Below, one piece after another: positions 35,723-43,893 of a stretch of DNA of 64,000 nt. A model generated the notes under the pieces. It was not told the origin of the DNA and searched no databases. It was given only the letters and a program-made list of their open reading frames with translations. A program made the position numbers and the translations under genes. The stretch is from CAVTWD01 sp963738325 (GTDB lineage: Bacteria; Actinomycetota; Acidimicrobiia; Acidimicrobiales; Ilumatobacteraceae): the NCBI GenBank assembly GCA_963738325.1, contig CAVTWD010000013.1, positions 338,386-402,385 of the forward strand. Direction: 5' to 3'. The first letter of the stretch is position 1, and each line of letters starts with the position of its first letter.

Positions 35723-36886
35723 TCATGGGACGGGTACCGCATCGAATGCGGCGATGGTGTCGACCTCGTCCGCCATGGTCGCGCTGAGCTGGAGCAGCAG
35801 CGGGCCGATCTGGTGCTCGTTCCAGCGATAGCTGGCGATTGCGTCGGCGGTGGTGAGCAGCGGCAGCGTGAGGTGGTCACGGGTGGCCTGGTAGGCGGAG
35901 AGCGCGTCGCGCTCGCTGGGGTCGCCATTGCGGAAATCGACGATGGCGCGGGCAAGCAGCTCGGCGTCGCGGAGGGCGTCGGTGAGGCCGTGGGCACTGA
36001 TCGGGTCCTTCCAGGCGCCGGCGTCACCGACGAGGGCCCAGCCGGGTCCCCACGCTCGGCGGAGGTACCCAGTCCGGCCGGGGAAGCTGCGCACCCCGGC
36101 GGGGGCGGTGCCGGCCGCGATGTGCTCGGCGATGGTCGGTGACGCGTGGCGGACGACGTCGTCGAGCGTGTGGCGTCCGCCTCGGCCGATGCGGGCCGGT
36201 GTGCTGCTGGCGAACACGCAGGTGAGGCCATCGTCGGTGGGGATGAGCCCGGCGGCGAACCCGGGCCGGTAGGCCCACTCGTAGCCGCCAACGTCGATGC
36301 CGGCCCAGTAGCCGTACACGACCGCGCCAGCCGCGGTGCCGGCGTGTTCGATGGGAGCACCGACCCGCTCGGCGATCGTCGAACGCAGCCCGTCGGCACC
36401 GATCACGATCCCAGCGTCGACGGCGAACGGGCGGCCGGTGTCGTCGCGGCCCTCGACGCCGATGACGCGACCGGTGCGGTCGCGGCAGACGTCGGTGACG
36501 GTGATGCCGTAGCGCACATCGGCACCGTCCGCGACGGCGGCGTCGACGAGGACGGGGTCGAGCAGGGTGCGGCGGGGGGCGTAGAGGGCGTCGACGCCGT
36601 GGGAGGGTTTGATGGTGACGGTGACGTCGCCGTCCGCGTAGCGGAAGGTGGTCTGCCGGACCGCTGGCGTACCGGCGTCGATGATGCGGTCGAGCAGCCC
36701 CCAGCGGTGCAGCTGGAGGACGCCGCCGCGCATGAGAGCGTGGGTGGAGAGGGTGTCGGCGCCGTACCGGCTGCGGTCGACGACGAGCACGCGCAGCCCG
36801 GCGCGGGCCAGCAGCATGGCGGTGGCGGCGCCGGCGGCGCGGGCGCCGACGATCACGGCGTCGTAGTGGGGGCGGTCGGGGTGCAT
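35723..36886 (-). CDS. FAD-dependent monooxygenase / geranylgeranyl-reductase-like flavoprotein
   Basis: ATG 36884-36886 starts MHPDRPHYDAVIVGARAAGA; the GARAAGAATAMLLARAGLRV loop binds ADP. The later motif VIGADGLRSTIAERVG is the DG motif and LVGDAGAWKDPISAHGLTDA the GD motif, both binding FAD. Length 387 residues and frame intact. Related actinobacterial enzymes hydroxylate or reduce aromatic and lipid substrates. It is the last gene of a minus-strand run (40468 to 35723) with a second FAD oxygenase, OsmC and an LLM oxidoreductase. Confidence 0.85.
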   Translation of the reverse strand: MHPDRPHYDAVIVGARAAGAATAMLLARAGLRVLVVDRSRYGADTLSTHALMRGGVLQLHRWGLLDRIIDAGTPAVRQTTFRYADGDVTVTIKPSHGVDALYAPRRTLLDPVLVDAAVADGADVRYGITVTDVCRDRTGRVIGVEGRDDTGRPFAVDAGIVIGADGLRSTIAERVGAPIEHAGTAAGAVVYGYWAGIDVGGYEWAYRPGFAAGLIPTDDGLTCVFASSTPARIGRGGRHTLDDVVRHASPTIAEHIAAGTAPAGVRSFPGRTGYLRRAWGPGWALVGDAGAWKDPISAHGLTDALRDAELLARAIVDFRNGDPSERDALSAYQATRDHLTLPLLTTADAIASYRWNEHQIGPLLLQLSATMADEVDTIAAFDAVPVP

Positions 36887-36899
36887 CGGAGGTGCTCCT

Positions 36900-38143
36900 T
36901 CAGCATCGGGTGAGGGGTCTGGTGCGGCCGACCAGGTGGTCGGCGACGAAGGCGGCGTCGCGGCCGACGCCGTCGATGAAGTTCGAGCGGCGGGTGTGCT
37001 GGAACCGTTGGCCGAGCACGTACAGGCCGGGGATGGGGGTGACGCCGCGGCGTTGGCGGATCTCGCCCCGCTCGTCGAGGACGGGGACGTGCAGCCAGGG
37101 ATAGCTGCGGCGGTAGCCGGTGGCCCAGATGACCGAGGTGATGCCACGGGCGGCCAGGTCGAGGCGCTCGCGTGCGGGTACCGACGGCCAGGGGGGCGGC
37201 GGGTTCGGGGTCGAGCACCTCGGCGGTGAGTCCGGTGGCGTCGATGTGGGCGTCGATCTCGCCGAGGACTCGACGCAGGCGAGCGTCGGCTCGGGCCACG
37301 GTGCCGGTGAGGTCCGGGGCGAAGCGGGCGTGGCTGCCGTCGATGCCGCGTGAGCCGGCCGGTGAGCTCGACGCCGAGCTGCTGGAGGGTGGTGAGGTCG
37401 AGGTTGCGGTGGTCGGGGCGGCCGACGAGCTGGAGGGAGGGTTCGTGGCGGGCGGCGTCCTGGTCGGGGAGCTTGTCGATGGTGCGGTCGAGGCTGTCGA
37501 TGCGCTCCAGCCACCAGAAGATGTCCATGCCCCTGTACAGGCGAGGTAGGCGGGTGTGGTTGCCGACGGCCACCACGACGGGACGCCCGGTCCGGGCGAG
37601 CTCGTCGGCCAGCTGGACGCCGGTGGCGGAGGCGCCCACGATGAGCACGCCATCGTCGGGAAGTGAGCCGGGGTGGCGGTAGGCCGAGGGTGCGATCTGG
37701 GTGATGGTCGGGTCGAGCTGGTCGGCGATGGTCGGTATGGCGGGCTGGTCGCACCAGCCGGTGGCGATCACGACGTTGGTCGCCCGCCACTGTCCGCTGG
37801 TGGTGGTGACCTCGAAGCCGTCATCGAGCCGGGCGAGGCGGACGACCGCGCTGTCCTCGATCACCGGTGCCGCTGTGGCGCCGGCGTAGGCCTGGAAGAA
37901 CTCGGTGACCTCGGCGGCGGTCATGTAGCCGTGGATGTCGGGCCCGGTGTAGGACCAGCCGGGGAGCCGGCTCATCCAGTTGGGGGTGAGGAGCCGCAGG
38001 GAGTCCCAGCGCTCGGAGCGCCACCGCTCAGCGACCCGGCCGCGCTCGAACAGCACGTGATCGACGCCGCGGTCGGTGAGGCAGCGACTGGCCGCCAGCC
38101 CGGCCTGGCCGGCGCCGACGACGATGGTGTCGATGGTGGGCAT
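36900..38143 (-). pseudogene. Flavin-containing monooxygenase (NAD(P)-binding), two frameshifts
   Basis: MPTIDTIVVGAGQAGLAASR gives the FAD-binding GxGxxG; LPDDGVLIVGASATGVQLAD gives the NADPH-binding loop. After RNLDLTTLQQLGVELTGRLT the frame slips to SHARFAPDLTGTVARADARL and slips again to ITSVIWATGYRRSYPWLHVP, the ATG(F/Y) motif of flavin monooxygenases and Baeyer-Villiger enzymes, ending SNFIDGVGRDAAFVADHLVG. Length about 415 residues, normal. Motifs are in order, so a working gene is likely in the organism. It lies 13 bp upstream of the second FAD enzyme. Confidence 0.78.
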
Positions 38144-38230
38144 GACGAAGGACTCCTGATCAGCGAGAACGGTGCGGGCGGCCGGCCGGTGGCGTAGTTG
38201 CCACCGGCCGCGCTGCGGGACGGGGCACGG

Positions 38231-38795
38231 TCAGCCGGCGTCGACCTCGACGGCGACGGGCACGCCGTTCGTCACGACGTCGTAGACGGCCGAGCGCTTT
38301 CGGGACTGCTCCACGACCTGGCGCAGCTTGTCGGGGTCGTCGCCCCGCACCTTGAAGCTGACCTTGATGCCCTGGTAGCCGTTGCGGACCTCGTCGGACA
38401 GGCCGAGGATGCCGAGCAGGTCGATGTCACCCTCGACGGTCGACTCGACCCGACTCCAGGTGGACGCCGCGGGCGGCGGCGATGTTGGCCAGCCCGGCGG
38501 TGAGGCAGGCGGCGAGGGCGTGGAGGACGAACTCGACCGGGCTCGGCGCGGTGTCGGTGCCGACGAGCACGGCCGGGTGGTCGGCGTCGTAGACGTGGGC
38601 CTGCTGGTGGGTCATCTCCTGCGTGGCGCCGTAGAAGCCGTGGATCGTCGACTGGTTGTGCGTGCCGCTGAGCCAGCGGTTGGTGGCCCGGAACTGGAAC
38701 TTGGCGATCTCCGGGGTGGCCTTCACGGCGTCGAGGGTGGCGAACAGCGTCGCGGTGTCGACACCGTTGCGGACGGGGTTCTCCATGGTGGTCAT
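38231..38795 (-). pseudogene. OsmC family peroxiredoxin-like protein, one frameshift
   Basis: ATG 38793-38795 begins MTTMENPVRNGVDTATLFAT, followed by STIHGFYGATQEMTHQQAHV and the active-site helix EFVLHALAACLTAGLANIAA with one of the two conserved cysteines. One extra G near 38460 separates the rest, ESTVEGDIDLLGILGLSDEV, GYQGIKVSFKVRGDDPDKLR and the stop at 38231-38233. About 187 residues altogether, as usual. OsmC proteins reduce organic hydroperoxides; here it sits among oxygenases that could generate them. Confidence 0.78.
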
Positions 38796-38946
38796 GTGGT
38801 TGCTCCTTGTGGTTGTCGGTGGGTGCCGGGCACGCCGGCGGGTGCGGCGGGACCGGTCGGACCCGCCTTGGTTGCGGCGGCCCGGCGCCAGGGCGCGCAC
38901 CGCCACGGGATTGCCGGGCGGGATGGCCGCCCCCGGGGTGGTCGGG

Positions 38947-39099
38947 TCAGGTGAGGGTGTGCCGGGGCTGCTGGCGGCGGCACAGCGCGGACTCCCAGAC
39001 CCAGGACGGGATGCCCCGCACGTAGGCGGGGGCGACGTGCCGGTTGGTCCATGACCGGTAGGCGGCGAGGTCGCAGCGATCGATGATCGTGGTACTCAT
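38947..39099 (-). CDS. Small 50-residue protein of unknown function
   Basis: ATG 39097-39099 is preceded by AAGGAGCAGACC, an excellent ribosome-binding site. The product starts MSTTIIDRCDLAAYRSWTN and ends in CRRQQPRHTLT, stop at 38947-38949. It contains three Trp and two Cys residues, with WTNRHVAPAYVRGIPSWVW in the middle. Codon third positions are strongly G/C biased as in real genes here. It lies between the LLM and OsmC genes of the flavoenzyme run. I recognise no family. It may be a small subunit or a regulatory peptide. Confidence 0.55.
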   Translation of the reverse strand: MSTTIIDRCDLAAYRSWTNRHVAPAYVRGIPSWVWESALCRRQQPRHTLT

Positions 39100-39230
39100 G
39101 GTCTGCTCCTTGGTTCGGATGGCGACAATGACAACGTCGCCTTCTCGGTGGCTTCCCCGCGCCTTCGCGACGCCGAGGCACTGATCAGGACGGTAAGAAA
39201 GACCCCGTCACGATGCTTGGAGACCAGGTG

Positions 39231-39262
39231 GAGACGAGGTGGATCCGCCTCGAGGTCGTCTC
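39231..39262 (-). terminator. Hairpin overlapping the end of the LLM gene
   Basis: GAGACGA at 39231-39237 pairs with TCGTCTC at 39256-39262, with an inner GAGG/CCTC pair. The structure begins at the stop codon of the LLM gene on the minus strand and could reduce transcription into the downstream genes. No T-run follows directly. Confidence 0.4.
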
Positions 39263-40256
39263 ATGAGGCGGCGGCGAGCCGGGTGGGTGGGGCGGCGGCT
39301 TCGACGGCGGCAAGCACGGCGTCGGGAGCGTCCGGGCCGATGCACACGGCCACGATGTCGACGCTTTCGTCCCACGGGGCGAGCTGACCGGCGATGGCGT
39401 GCCGGTCACCGGTGGCGGCGAGTTGGTCGAGAAGCGGGTCGGCTTCGCGGGGCCAGTCGATGGCGCCTGGTGCCGGGCGGGAGTTGGCCGCTCGTATTGC
39501 GCTGACCTCGCCGCGGTAGCCGAGTGAGGCGACGAAGTCGGCATAGAGGGGGCCCATGCCGGTGAGGTACCAGCCGACGAGCTGCTCGGCGGATCGCCGA
39601 GGGTTGTTGCCGGCGGCGATCATCGGCCCGGCGATCAGGGTGGGATCCCCCTCTGCGGTGGCGGCGCGCGAGCGGAGGGTATCGATGCGGTCGCGGGGGA
39701 CGAGGGCGGGGTACCAGCCGTCGCCGGCGCGAAGCGCGGTGGCGGTGGCTCGGGGGCCGAGGGCGGCGACCCAGATCGGCAGGTCGGGCCGGGCTGCCAC
39801 GCCCAGGCGTAGGCCGCGACCGCCGCCACTGGGGGTGATGCGCCCCCCGTGAAGCAGGGTGCGGACCTGGCTGAGGGTTTGGGCGAGCCGGGTGGCAGGC
39901 CGGTGGAAGGCGACGTCGTGGAACTGTTCGGCCAGGGCTGGAGTGCTGATGCCGAGCCCCAGCGTGAACCGTCCGCCGGAGAGGTCGTCAAGGGTGGCGG
40001 CCATCATGGCGAGCGTGGCGGGGCTGCGTCCCCAGATCGATGTGATGCCGGTGGCGATGCGGATGCGGGTGGTCTTGACGGCGATCTCGGCGAGGATGAC
40101 GCCGGCATCGAACCCCCAACCTTCGGGGACAAGGACGGTGTGGTAGCCGAGCTGGTCGGCGAGGACGGCGGCGTCGACGATGAGGTGGCGGCGCTGCTCC
40201 ATCGGGGTGAAGATGACGGCCCGGTTGGGGCGGGGGTCGGGGTGGTGCAGGGTCAT
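39261..40256 (-). CDS. LLM class flavin-dependent oxidoreductase
   Basis: Intact protein of 331 residues with the luciferase-like barrel: AAVLADQLGYHTVLVPEGWG, VKTTRIRIATGITSIWGRSP, LDDLSGGRFTLGLGISTPAL and VAARPDLPIWVAALGPRATA. An F420 or FMN-dependent enzyme; the substrate is unknown. Its start overlaps the stop of the upstream 71-residue gene (GTCATG arrangement at 40253-40256), so they are coupled. It heads the flavoenzyme run that continues with a 50-residue protein, OsmC and two FAD oxygenases. Confidence 0.87.
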   Translation of the reverse strand: MTLHHPDPRPNRAVIFTPMEQRRHLIVDAAVLADQLGYHTVLVPEGWGFDAGVILAEIAVKTTRIRIATGITSIWGRSPATLAMMAATLDDLSGGRFTLGLGISTPALAEQFHDVAFHRPATRLAQTLSQVRTLLHGGRITPSGGGRGLRLGVAARPDLPIWVAALGPRATATALRAGDGWYPALVPRDRIDTLRSRAATAEGDPTLIAGPMIAAGNNPRRSAEQLVGWYLTGMGPLYADFVASLGYRGEVSAIRAANSRPAPGAIDWPREADPLLDQLAATGDRHAIAGQLAPWDESVDIVAVCIGPDAPDAVLAAVEAAAPPTRLAAAS

Positions 40257-40468
40257 GGTGTCGGCTCCTGAGGGGCGGTGGTGAACCAGGTGGAGGTGGC
40301 GGCGCCGTGGTGCTGGCCGGTGTGCGGGTTGATGAGCGCGGCGAAAGGCTCGAACAGGCAGGCCCGGTCGTCGGCCTCGTGGCCCCAGGCGGCGTCGCCG
40401 TGCTCCCAGTCGTGTCCGCGGGGGCGGCAGGACGTCTCGGTCGGCTCGGTGGTCAGTGCGGCGGTCAC
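40253..40468 (-). CDS. Small His/Trp-rich protein of unknown function
   Basis: From GTG 40466-40468 (VTAALTTEPTETS) the 71-residue product includes GHDWEHGDAAWGHEADDRAC and ends in HHGAATSTWFTTAPQEPTP. The frame is open further up to 40552, but the residues there look non-coding. GGTGGAG just before the GTG may be its ribosome-binding site. The stop overlaps the LLM start by four bases. The His, Trp and acidic residues are unusual, and metal binding is conceivable. No family recognised. Confidence 0.5.
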   Translation of the reverse strand: MTAALTTEPTETSCRPRGHDWEHGDAAWGHEADDRACLFEPFAALINPHTGQHHGAATSTWFTTAPQEPTP

Positions 40469-40743
40469 GGCTCCACCATGCGCCCGTCGCAGGTTCAGGT
40501 CTTGGCGGACACCTGGGGATCGTGTGGTGGGCGATCCATCGACGGTCTCCACATCATCGCCGGATGTCCCCGGCGGGCTCGCAAGGTGCGATCGCCTCCC
40601 ATGACCTCGGGGGCCACGCCGACGGAGATCATGCGGTCCTGCGCCGTCGCTCCAGGCTCATCGACGGCATCGGCCGCGACGTCGCCGAGATCGCCGACCT
40701 GGTCGCGGAGCGGCTCCGGCGGTGCAACCCGCCGCCTCATCGC

Positions 40744-43215
40744 TCAGCGCTCGCGGTCGCCGGCCATCCAAGCCGCCGCCTCGTCCCCGATGTCATCGAG
40801 CGTCGACGAGGCGAACGGGTCGTCGTCGCCCACCCCGACGGCGTCCCGCAGCCGACGGTACGCACAGGTGACCTGGAAGCTCTGCGTGGGCCGGCCGGCA
40901 TCGCGGACCGCACGCACCCACCGAGCGGCCCGGCGATCGTCGCCACGGCGATGAGCCAGCATCGCCGCCGGGACCAGGAGGTCGGGCAGCGGGTCCTGAC
41001 CCGCCCGGCGCAGCCGGTCGCGCACCTTCATTACCAGCCGGGTCGCCGCCGAACCGTCACCGGCCGAGGCCCGGAGGGTCGCCGCCAGGACTTCGTTGCC
41101 CCACATCGGCGATTCCGCTGAAGGACGGGTAAGGAGGTCGTCAACGTAGCGACACGCCACGGTCGGATCGGCCAGGACGTTGCACGCCGACCAGGCGACC
41201 ATCGCCACGAAGTTGGCCTGTCCCGCCCCGTCCAAGTCGGGTGACCGTTCGATCACCGCGGCTGCCTGCGAAAGCGCCTCGTCGTAGCGGCGTTGCATCG
41301 CCAGGTGGAACGCCCGGTACGAGTCGGCGTGGTCCCGGGCCAGCCCGTCGCCGACCGCCGACGCCAAAGCGCTCGCCTCGTCGACCAATGCCAGCGCAGC
41401 CTTCGGGTCGGACAGGACCGTCGACCACGACGCCAGCACCAGCGCGATGGCCAGCCCGGTCGGATCGTCCGCGCGGCGGGCTTCGCCGACGGCGGCATGA
41501 CCGTGGGTGGCGATGCGCTCCGGTGACCTGACCGCCATCGCCGCCAACACACCGGTGCAATGCAACCGGGCACGCATCCTGGGATCGCCGACCCGGCTCA
41601 GATGCGCCTCGATCCGGTCCAGTACCGCCGCCGCCCGAGCACCCTCGTCGCAGTGCATCGCCAACGCCGTCGCCGCCGTGAGCAGCGCGGCGTCCCCCGT
41701 ACGACCGCTGACGATCAGGTGCTCCTCGGCGACCCTGAGATCGTCGAAGTGATCGGCGCACCACGCGGCCAACCCGAAGTCGAAGAGGTGCCGGCCTTGC
41801 TCGTCGCGAACCTGCCGCAGGCACCACGCAGCGTGGAGCTCGGCGGCCGCCACACGATCCGTGCGCTCGCCGGTGAAGGCCCGCACCGACTCCAGCAGCC
41901 GGTACCGCGGCAACCGGCCCGGTGCCTCCACGACCAGCGAGTGATCGACGAGCCGGCCGAACGCGGCCACCACATCGCCCAGCCCGACCTCCCAGCACAG
42001 TCTTTCCACGTCCGTGATGGCGAACGGGCCTGCGAACGCGACCAGCCGGCCCAGCACCAGTCGCTCCGACTCGTCGAGGAGCGCCCACGTGTCATCCAGG
42101 ACCGACATCAGGCTGGCGTGACGAGCGCTCCCGGCCGGACGCGGTGACCGGAGGAGATCGAAGCGGCCGTCGAGCCGATCGGCGAGCAGGCGAGGATCGA
42201 AAACGCGGAGCTGGGCCGCGGCCAGCTCGATCGCCAGCGGCAACCCGTCGAGCTGCCGACAGATGCGACCCACGACATCGCGGTCGGCTGGATCCACATC
42301 GATCCCGAAGCGTTCGGCCGATGCCAGGAACAACTCAACCGCCGGACCTTCGCCGTCAGGCTCCACGGCGAGCGGGGCGACACGAACGTGGCGCTCGTCA
42401 GCCAACCCGAGCGGCTCCCGGCTGGTCACCACGAAGCGCGGCGCCGACGTGTGGTCCAAGAGCTGATCGACCGTCGCCGCCACCGCACCGAGCACGTGCT
42501 CAGCGTTGTCAAGGATCACCAAGGCCCGCCGGTCCGCCAACACCGTGGCCAGCTGAGAGCGGACGTCGCCAGGTGACAACGCGATCCCGCAGGCGTGGGC
42601 GATCGCCACGTCCACCGACCGCTCGTCGTCATCCACCGGGACCAGATCCACGAACCACACCCCATCAGCGAACCGCTCCAGGACCGTTCGACCCACCGCG
42701 ACCGCCAGACGCGTCTTGCCCGCCCCGCCCATCCCCAACAGCGTCACGAGGCGATGGCGACCCACCACATCGGCGGCCGAGCGGACCGCCTCGTCCCGCC
42801 CGACCAGCCTCGTACGATCGGCGGGCAGATTGTGCACTCCCACCGGCGCGGACACTGCCGAGCCGGGGTGAGTGCCGTGGTCGACCTCGGTGCTCGTCAC
42901 CTCGGCCACGAACCGATAGCCACGCCCGTGCGCGGTCTTCACGCACTGCTGAGCTGTCCCGTCGTCGCCCAACGCCCGGCGCACGTGACGGATCGCGCTG
43001 CTCAGCGTCGACTCGCTCACGAACCGGTCCCCCCACACCTCGTCGAGCAGCTCCTCCTTCGGCACCACCCGATCGCGGTGGCGCACCAGGTACACCAACA
43101 CGTCGAACACCTTCGGCTCCATCGTCACCACATCACCGTGGCGGCGCAGCTCCACCACCTCCGTGTCCAGATCGAAGGCCCCGAACACCACCCGCACCCG
43201 GCCAGTCTGGTGCAT
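40744..43215 (-). CDS. AfsR-like transcriptional activator: winged helix, NB-ARC ATPase, TPR
   Basis: Large intact regulator of about 823 residues. The first 100 residues are an OmpR/PhoB-type winged helix (ELRRHGDVVTMEPKVFDVLV, SESTLSSAIRHVRRALGDDG, TAHGRGYRFVAEVT). Next comes a STAND-type ATPase with Walker A VTLLGMGGAGKTRLAVAVGR, Walker B ALVILDNAEHVLGA and LVVTSREPLGL-like sensor (RFVVTSREPLGLADERHVRV), and then a helical TPR-like C-terminal half. I chose ATG 43213-43215; ATG 43260 is possible. Such proteins sense a signal through nucleotide-dependent assembly and activate nearby metabolic genes. The flavoenzyme run downstream on the same strand is the obvious target. Confidence 0.88.
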   Translation of the reverse strand: MHQTGRVRVVFGAFDLDTEVVELRRHGDVVTMEPKVFDVLVYLVRHRDRVVPKEELLDEVWGDRFVSESTLSSAIRHVRRALGDDGTAQQCVKTAHGRGYRFVAEVTSTEVDHGTHPGSAVSAPVGVHNLPADRTRLVGRDEAVRSAADVVGRHRLVTLLGMGGAGKTRLAVAVGRTVLERFADGVWFVDLVPVDDDERSVDVAIAHACGIALSPGDVRSQLATVLADRRALVILDNAEHVLGAVAATVDQLLDHTSAPRFVVTSREPLGLADERHVRVAPLAVEPDGEGPAVELFLASAERFGIDVDPADRDVVGRICRQLDGLPLAIELAAAQLRVFDPRLLADRLDGRFDLLRSPRPAGSARHASLMSVLDDTWALLDESERLVLGRLVAFAGPFAITDVERLCWEVGLGDVVAAFGRLVDHSLVVEAPGRLPRYRLLESVRAFTGERTDRVAAAELHAAWCLRQVRDEQGRHLFDFGLAAWCADHFDDLRVAEEHLIVSGRTGDAALLTAATALAMHCDEGARAAAVLDRIEAHLSRVGDPRMRARLHCTGVLAAMAVRSPERIATHGHAAVGEARRADDPTGLAIALVLASWSTVLSDPKAALALVDEASALASAVGDGLARDHADSYRAFHLAMQRRYDEALSQAAAVIERSPDLDGAGQANFVAMVAWSACNVLADPTVACRYVDDLLTRPSAESPMWGNEVLAATLRASAGDGSAATRLVMKVRDRLRRAGQDPLPDLLVPAAMLAHRRGDDRRAARWVRAVRDAGRPTQSFQVTCAYRRLRDAVGVGDDDPFASSTLDDIGDEAAAWMAGDRER

Positions 43216-43312
43216 CACGGTCTCCGGCGAACGACAATGCCGTGGCGATCTCGACGTCATTCTGAACCCACCCCACCACTCTCCCGACCCAGGCCCTCAG
43301 CGGCTTCGAGCT

Positions 43313-43850
43313 TCAGGTTGGCGCGACACCGACTTCTGGACTGTCGGCCGCCTCGCGGATGTCACGTGTCGGTCGTGTCGCCCCATGCGTCCGCGCGGAG
43401 GAAGCGGCTGACGGCGAAGCACAGAGCACGACGAGGATGACGACCACCAGCAGGGCGGTGGTGATCAGCGCGAGCAGGCCTAACGCGACGGGGCTCGACA
43501 GCCATGCGGTCCCGGCGGGTGTGCGTGGATCGTCGGCATGGCGGATCAGACTGACCATCGCCACGCCGGCCGCGGTGATCGACAGCGTGATCGGGAGGTG
43601 ACTGATCAGCCAGTTGGCCAGCACGGAGCCGTGGTCTCGCGGCGGGCGCCGGCCGACCAGGTCGAAGTAGATCCACCAGAAGCCGAACCCGATGCCGAGC
43701 GCGATCATCCCGGTGGTGATCGTCTTCGCCTCGTCCTCTGCAGCAAAGAAAGGCACTGGCGAGGACCACGACCACGGCGACAAGCATTCCCCTGACGTAA
43801 CGTCCGGCGACCGCCAGGAACTCGGGGGGTCGTGACGATCCTGACGCCAC
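43313..43850 (-). pseudogene. C-terminal remnant of low-temperature-requirement protein A (LtrA)
   Basis: The fragment reads FLAVAGRYVRGMLVAVVVVL in one frame and, after a slip near 43745, AEDEAKTITTGMIALGIGFG, FWWIYFDLVGRRPPRDHGSV, LANWLISHLPITLSITAAGV and LGLLALITTALLVVVILVVL. These are the last membrane segments of LtrA-like proteins. About 200 residues at the N-terminal side are missing, replaced by the end of the next gene. It is truncated and frameshifted. Confidence 0.6.
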
Positions 43851-43893
43851 ACCCCGACACGTCGGGCCCGACGCTACGGAGACCGGCGCGTGT

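Noticed and set aside
35560..36399. Minus-strand frame inside the FAD enzyme gene (279 codons)
   Set aside because: Ser/Pro/Arg-rich shadow; the frame 35723-36886 has all FAD motifs.
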